Assembly: GCA_024803745.1 (NCBI GenBank)
Contig: JANJXV010000190.1
Coordinates: forward strand, 124,001 to 188,000
Length of the DNA stretch: 64,000 bases
DNA from: Megascapheus bottae
Taxonomy: Eukaryota > Chordata > Mammalia > Rodentia > Geomyidae
Reading direction: 5' to 3'
In this document: positions 62,101-64,000 of the stretch, one piece after another
Position numbering within the stretch: position 1 is the first letter of the stretch
Layout: every line of letters starts with the position of its first letter
The notes under the pieces: model-generated
What the model was told of the DNA's origin: nothing
Database searches by the model: none
Seen by the model: the letters and a program-made list of their open reading frames with translations, nothing else
Made by a program: the position numbers and the translations under genes

Positions 62101-63673
62101 GAAAGAAAACAAATATGGGCCACATACACTTGAAATAAATTGTAAAAGTTGTCCCTAACTCCAGTAAAGTCATAGCAGGCCTCGGAAGATATCCTGCTGA
62201 ATGTGATCAGATGGACTGTGGAGGGGAGTGCCAGGTTTGGACCAGGCTGGAAGTTAGAAGACTGGGAGGTGGCATTACTTACTCTAAATATGTTGTCCCA
62301 TACAATTCTGTGTTTAATTAGTTAATGTATTATGCCTCAGTTCCAGTGCCAGTTTTTTTTTTTTTTACAAAAGCAGGGCTTTCCCCTGATGTTGAACAGC
62401 AAAGTGCTGTTCTCAAGTGATTCTGCTTATTCCATTTACAGAATAGGGAAGCATAAGGATTTTTTTTTTTTTTTTTTTTTTTTTTTGTCTGTTGTGGGGC
62501 TTGGACTCAGGGCCTGAGTGCTGTCCCGGAGCTCTTCAGCTCAAGGCTACTGCCCTACCCCTTGAGCCACAGCCCCACTTCCCATTTTCTGGTGGTAAAT
62601 TAGAGGTGTGTCTCTTTTGTGCCTGTGATCCCGAGACCTCAGCCTCTTGAGTAACTAGGATTAAGGCATGAGCCACCAGTGCCCGGCTTAAAGATTCTTC
62701 TTGAGATTATTTCCAGTGATCTTTCTAGAGCTGCAGCAGGTTAGAGCTAGGAGGGAGCCACCTAACAACAAGGATATCCTCTTCCATGGTCCTTATCTGA
62801 CCCTTGGCCACAATTTTCCTTGTAATTACTGATTTTGAGGGAGGCAAAGGGACCAGATTTATTTCTGCTTGCAGTGTCCTATTTTGCTTTTTTTTCTCCC
62901 CATAGGAGTTAATATGGTTCGTTGTTTTGAAAACTAAGGTTGTGAAGTAGTTATTTCTTGACTTATAATGCTTACAGTACATTTAAGTGAGATGGTCATC
63001 CTGGTTCTGACCTACACACTAATTAGTGCTTCTTTGTTGCCCTCACAGATAGTGGGAAGAAGCATAGCAATTCCATCTCTGTGGGGGCATTTCTAGATGA
63101 GGAACACAGCATGAACTTAGAAGAAGTGAAAAGTCAGCAGAATATAGTACAGAGTCAAGACCAGCCTGCAGTTGGTGCTTTTGGGAGCTTGGAATATGGT
63201 ACCCTTCCCCTGGGGCAGACAGCAGACTGTGGAGAAGGTTCAGCGGGACCCCATCACCACAATAGTGAACATGGGATAGGCCATTCTCTGAGTCAAAGGA
63301 CTCCAAGCTGGGGAAGACAAGAGACTTCCTGGAGGGAGGTAGACCCTCTACCACCTGTGTCTTCTTTGACTCTTCAGTTTGATAAACTGAACTTGAGAAA
63401 TCGAGGAGGAAGTGTTTCTGACACATCAAATGGAAACAGAAAAACGAAAGATAAAGTCCTAACTTCAAGAGAAGATGCAGTCAAAGGTGCTTTGCCAGAA
63501 AGTTCCCTTGCTGCAGACAGACTGGGAAATGGCCAAGTCAAGACTGACAATGAAATGCCAGCAAGAGCAGCTGGAGTGTCCCAGGGGGGTCCCAATAGCC
63601 CTGGAGCCCAGGCTGCCCTGGCGCCTGCATCCTTGTCCACTACGAACTCCACCAGGAAGCTCTTCCTTTTTGG
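41580..63673 (+). CDS. ANKLE2: ANKLE2 (ankyrin repeat and LEM domain-containing protein 2), 11 coding exons, 3' partial
   Basis: Known role: ER/nuclear-envelope membrane protein that promotes PP2A-dependent, and restrains VRK1-dependent, phosphorylation of BAF so the nuclear envelope can re-form after mitosis; human mutations cause microcephaly. Seen: exons 41580-41760, 45562-46035, 47847-48053, 49727-49920, 50016-50204, 52574-52696, 53317-53383, 57716-57879, 60023-60129, 61071-61261 and 63049-63673, with consistent phases, totalling 2522 nt (about 840 residues). Domains in order: N-terminal hydrophobic segment (about 10-28), LEM domain (about 66-110), viroplasmin-like motif (about 220-265), ankyrin repeats (about 353-456), conserved C-terminal region. 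The start is the ATG with G at -3 in the CpG island, opening [11 protein letters not shown] as in human. The remaining ~98 residues and the stop lie beyond the right edge. Confidence 0.97.
41844..41871 (+). repeat. (GGGGGC)n GC-box / G-quadruplex-prone tract
   Basis: Five runs of four or more G separated by single C, in ANKLE2 intron 1 just after exon 1. Confidence 0.9.
42061..43100. other. ANKLE2 intron 1, mostly unique
   Basis: Contains an old minus-strand ID-like fragment (42528-42600) and a short inverted repeat (42698-42762). Confidence 0.5.
42698..42762. repeat. 17-bp inverted repeat with 31-base loop
   Basis: Arms 42698-42714 and 42746-42762 pair at 16 of 17 positions around caaagtccaatg; no SINE similarity. 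Confidence 0.85.
43101..43288 (+). mobile_element. IDL-Geo SINE, head shortened
   Basis: Head lacks its first ~15 bases; Geo complete. Confidence 0.82.
43537..43806 (-). mobile_element. B1-Geo SINE with (GTGTGG)n at its end
   Basis: gtgtgg hexamer repeat 43537-43572, then a reverse B1-Geo. Confidence 0.82.
44479..45100 (-). mobile_element. B1-Geo, B1 and IDL-Geo SINEs
   Basis: B1-Geo 44479-44728, old B1 44733-44860, IDL-Geo 44897-45100, the last with a 17-bp internal tandem duplication near 45058. Confidence 0.78.
45562..46035 (+). CDS. ANKLE2: ANKLE2 exon 2, LEM domain
   Basis: Encodes the LEM fold ([20 protein letters not shown], then [16 protein letters not shown]), which in this family binds BAF, followed by [15 protein letters not shown] and [12 protein letters not shown]. 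Acceptor ttggacctag, donor gtaatg, both in phase 1. Confidence 0.95.
46179..46371 (+). mobile_element. IDL-Geo SINE with target-site duplication
   Basis: aaatattgattag at 46166-46178 and 46372-46384. Confidence 0.92.
46461..47153 (+). mobile_element. B1-Geo and IDL-Geo SINEs
   Basis: B1-Geo 46461-46688 and IDL-Geo 46965-47153. Confidence 0.82.
47193..47466 (+). mobile_element. B1-like / ID-like composite SINE
   Basis: B1 head, a second B1-like unit and an ID-like end with box B gagttcaaaccc; ends in poly(C). Confidence 0.6.
47847..48053 (+). CDS. ANKLE2: ANKLE2 exon 3, viroplasmin-like motif
   Basis: Completes Glu, then [20 protein letters not shown] and [20 protein letters not shown]. This is the RNase H-N-terminal/viroplasmin-like segment known in ANKLE2. 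Acceptor cctaactag, donor gtaaac. Confidence 0.95.
48099..48130 (+). repeat. 16-bp tandem duplication
   Basis: Two perfect ttgctcgagtcctctt units, 45 bases after ANKLE2 exon 3. Confidence 0.9.
48198..49185 (+). mobile_element. Three plus-strand SINEs
   Basis: B1-Geo 48198-48436, IDL-Geo 48754-48920, B1-Geo 48926-49150 with a (TAAG)/(CATA) tail to 49185. Confidence 0.83.
49727..49920 (+). CDS. ANKLE2: ANKLE2 exon 4
   Basis: [20 protein letters not shown] through NPTVVQ, with the conserved [17 protein letters not shown] stretch that leads into the ankyrin region. Donor gtaagt, phase 0. Confidence 0.95.
50016..50204 (+). CDS. ANKLE2: ANKLE2 exon 5, ankyrin repeat
   Basis: [20 protein letters not shown] through [15 protein letters not shown] is the ankyrin TPLHxAA-like core. 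Acceptor gtctttcag, donor gtgagt. The intron to exon 4 is only 95 bases. Confidence 0.95.
50452..50890. mobile_element. B1-Geo (+) split by an IDL-Geo (-)
   Basis: B1 head 50452-50551, inserted reverse IDL-Geo 50552-50727, B1-Geo resumes at 50728; gtgagac repeats at both edges. Confidence 0.85.
50892..51216 (+). mobile_element. B1 remnant and B1-Geo with (AGG)n tail
   Basis: Partial head, full B1-Geo from about 50960, tail evolved to an agg/aag repeat at 51187-51216. Confidence 0.75.
51417..51877 (-). mobile_element. B1-Geo and IDL-Geo SINEs
   Basis: B1-Geo 51417-51636, IDL-Geo 51675-51877. Confidence 0.87.
51878..52573. other. ANKLE2 intron, no repeat recognised
   Basis: Nothing supported before exon 6. 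Confidence 0.5.
52574..52696 (+). CDS. ANKLE2: ANKLE2 exon 6, ankyrin repeat
   Basis: [20 protein letters not shown] to NKYGKTPED, the clearest ankyrin repeat (TPLHFA). Acceptor ctttttcag, donor gtaagt. Confidence 0.96.
52916..53025 (-). mobile_element. Geo monomer without head
   Basis: Complete reverse Geo; no B1 or IDL sequence attached. Confidence 0.75.
53195..53253 (+). repeat. GATGGT/GATGAT-rich simple repeat
   Basis: Imperfect trinucleotide tract. Confidence 0.75.
53317..53383 (+). CDS. ANKLE2: ANKLE2 exon 7
   Basis: [22 protein letters not shown], 67 nt, leaving in phase 1. Acceptor gcttaactag, donor gtgagt. Confidence 0.93.
53405..53508 (-). repeat. Unclassified dispersed repeat, copy B
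   Basis: Partner of 5133-5228, three differences over about 85 bases by eye; also starts after a T tract. Confidence 0.8.
53572..53809 (-). mobile_element. B1-Geo SINE
   Basis: Complete, diverged. Confidence 0.78.
53987..54714 (-). mobile_element. Stack of four SINE units in one target
   Basis: IDL-Geo 53999-54183, Geo 54184-54290, IDL-Geo 54292-54500, IDL-Geo 54511-54714. agtgtat occurs at 53980, 54501 and 54715. Confidence 0.87.
55011..55341 (-). mobile_element. T tract, (TG)n and B1-Geo SINE
   Basis: (TG)n about 55024-55049; reverse B1-Geo 55060-55341 whose B1 part is partly duplicated. Confidence 0.78.
55351..55563 (-). mobile_element. IDL-Geo SINE with target-site duplication
   Basis: ctataaata at 55342-55350 and 55564-55572; well preserved with a long T tract. 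Confidence 0.93.
55564..55982. other. ANKLE2 intron, pyrimidine-rich unclassified sequence
   Basis: CT-rich sequence similar in character to 54735-54890; could be old LINE 3' material but not identified. Confidence 0.35.
55983..56612 (+). mobile_element. ID-like, B1-Geo and B1+ID SINEs
   Basis: ID-like 55983-56060, B1-Geo 56087-56312, ID-like 56338-56410, B1+ID composite 56474-56612. Confidence 0.65.
56870..57100 (+). mobile_element. B1-Geo SINE
   Basis: Complete, diverged. Confidence 0.78.
57306..57510 (-). mobile_element. IDL-Geo SINE
   Basis: Complete, ends about 205 bases before ANKLE2 exon 8. Confidence 0.85.
57716..57879 (+). CDS. ANKLE2: ANKLE2 exon 8
   Basis: [20 protein letters not shown] to FVGPLSPSK. 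Acceptor cctccctcag, donor gtaagt, phase 0. Confidence 0.95.
57969..58675. mobile_element. (TTTA)n and B1-Geo (-) split by IDL-Geo (+)
   Basis: ttta repeat 57969-57998; reverse B1-Geo parts 58001-58134 and 58577-58675; between them a pristine IDL-Geo 58135-58337 with agagtttatgg-type flanks, a Geo piece 58345-58408 and a second IDL-Geo 58409-58576. Confidence 0.85.
59121..59182 (+). repeat. (CA)n microsatellite
   Basis: About 31 uninterrupted CA units. Confidence 0.97.
59321..59775 (+). mobile_element. IDL-Geo followed by B1-Geo
   Basis: IDL-Geo 59321-59528 with poly(A); B1-Geo 59534-59775 with poly(A). A side-by-side example of the two families. Confidence 0.9.
60023..60129 (+). CDS. ANKLE2: ANKLE2 exon 9
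   Basis: [20 protein letters not shown] through RVG, leaving in phase 2. Acceptor tttctctcag, donor gtactt. Confidence 0.95.
60308..60491 (-). mobile_element. IDL-Geo SINE
   Basis: Complete, diverged. Confidence 0.8.
60690..60937 (+). mobile_element. B1-Geo SINE with target-site duplication
   Basis: attatacc at 60682-60689 and 60938-60945 with a (GAAA)n tail, so B1-Geo moved as one unit. Confidence 0.92.
61071..61261 (+). CDS. ANKLE2: ANKLE2 exon 10
   Basis: Highly conserved [20 protein letters not shown] and [16 protein letters not shown]. Acceptor tttcttacag, donor gtaagc. Confidence 0.96.
61421..62021. mobile_element. B1-Geo (+) and IDL-Geo (-)
   Basis: B1-Geo 61421-61722 with a partly duplicated Geo end; reverse IDL-Geo 61824-62021. 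Confidence 0.83.
62460..62687 (-). mobile_element. B1-Geo SINE
   Basis: Long T tract, complete Geo, shortened head. Confidence 0.82.
63049..63673 (+). CDS. ANKLE2: ANKLE2 exon 11, low-conservation C-terminal region
   Basis: 625 nt; [20 protein letters not shown], then a poorly conserved Ser/Gly/Pro-rich stretch ending RKLFLFG as in human. Acceptor ccctcacag, donor gtgagt, phase 2. It is the last ANKLE2 exon in the window. Confidence 0.94.
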
Positions 63674-64000
63674 GTGAGTGATAGCCCGTATACATGTGGC
63701 AGTGTTTGTAGTTCTGTTTTTCTTAAGACTGGACCTGACACAGTGGTTCCTATCTTCATCCTGAGTGTAGATTCTAATACTCTTCAGCATTTTCTTTCAT
63801 TCAAATCTGCTATAGCATATCCAGGAAAGGAAATACCACCAGAATTCAGTCTACCTAATTAATTTACGAGTTAACACATCAATAGTGGGGTTGATGGTGC
63901 TGTTTGTGGGGGGGATCAAGCTGGTCTCCTGGAGAAGACCTATGCCCTGCCCTTTCTGTGCTAACTGTGGGATGCTGAGGGCAGTATCAGCCTGCTCTGG
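63674..64000 (+). other. ANKLE2: Start of ANKLE2 intron 11
   Basis: Follows the exon 11 donor; no repeat or further exon recognised before the window ends. Confidence 0.7.

Overview
This window is mammalian genomic DNA, most likely from a geomyoid rodent (kangaroo rat, pocket mouse or pocket gopher). The genes have vertebrate exon-intron structure, and the introns are packed with a dimeric tRNA-derived SINE that matches what I recall of IDL-Geo, a family described as restricted to Geomyoidea. The genus cannot be fixed from sequence alone.

Two protein-coding genes lie head to tail on the plus strand. Positions 1-39200 hold the 3' part of GOLGA3 (golgin-160): 21 coding exons from 858 to 36289, encoding about 1343 residues of a protein that has 1498 in human. 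The missing N-terminal ~140 residues and the promoter lie left of the window. A SINE-containing 3'UTR runs to a poly(A) signal at 39178. After about 1.9 kb of intergenic DNA comes a CpG island (about 41070-42060) and ANKLE2: 11 coding exons from 41580 to 63673, encoding about 840 residues (938 in human). The last one or two coding exons lie right of the window. The same neighbours occur on human 12q24.33, so this is conserved synteny.

GOLGA3 encodes a long coiled-coil Golgi tether. ANKLE2 encodes an ER/nuclear-envelope LEM and ankyrin protein that controls BAF dephosphorylation after mitosis. Nothing in the sequence suggests that they work together; they are simply neighbours.

Almost all other recognisable sequence is SINE. 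I see two composite families sharing one right-hand monomer ('Geo'): IDL-Geo (ID/tRNA-Ala-like head) and a family I call B1-Geo (7SL/B1-like head). Older ID-only and B1-only copies, microsatellites, a minisatellite and one TSD-flanked unclassified insertion complete the picture. I see no RNA gene, CRISPR, bacterial, viral or transposase-coding system. The most interesting items are the modular SINE architecture, the tRNA-like boxes inside the Geo monomer, an apparent change at the golgin-160 caspase-3 site, and a triple tandem 5' splice site at ANKLE2 exon 1.
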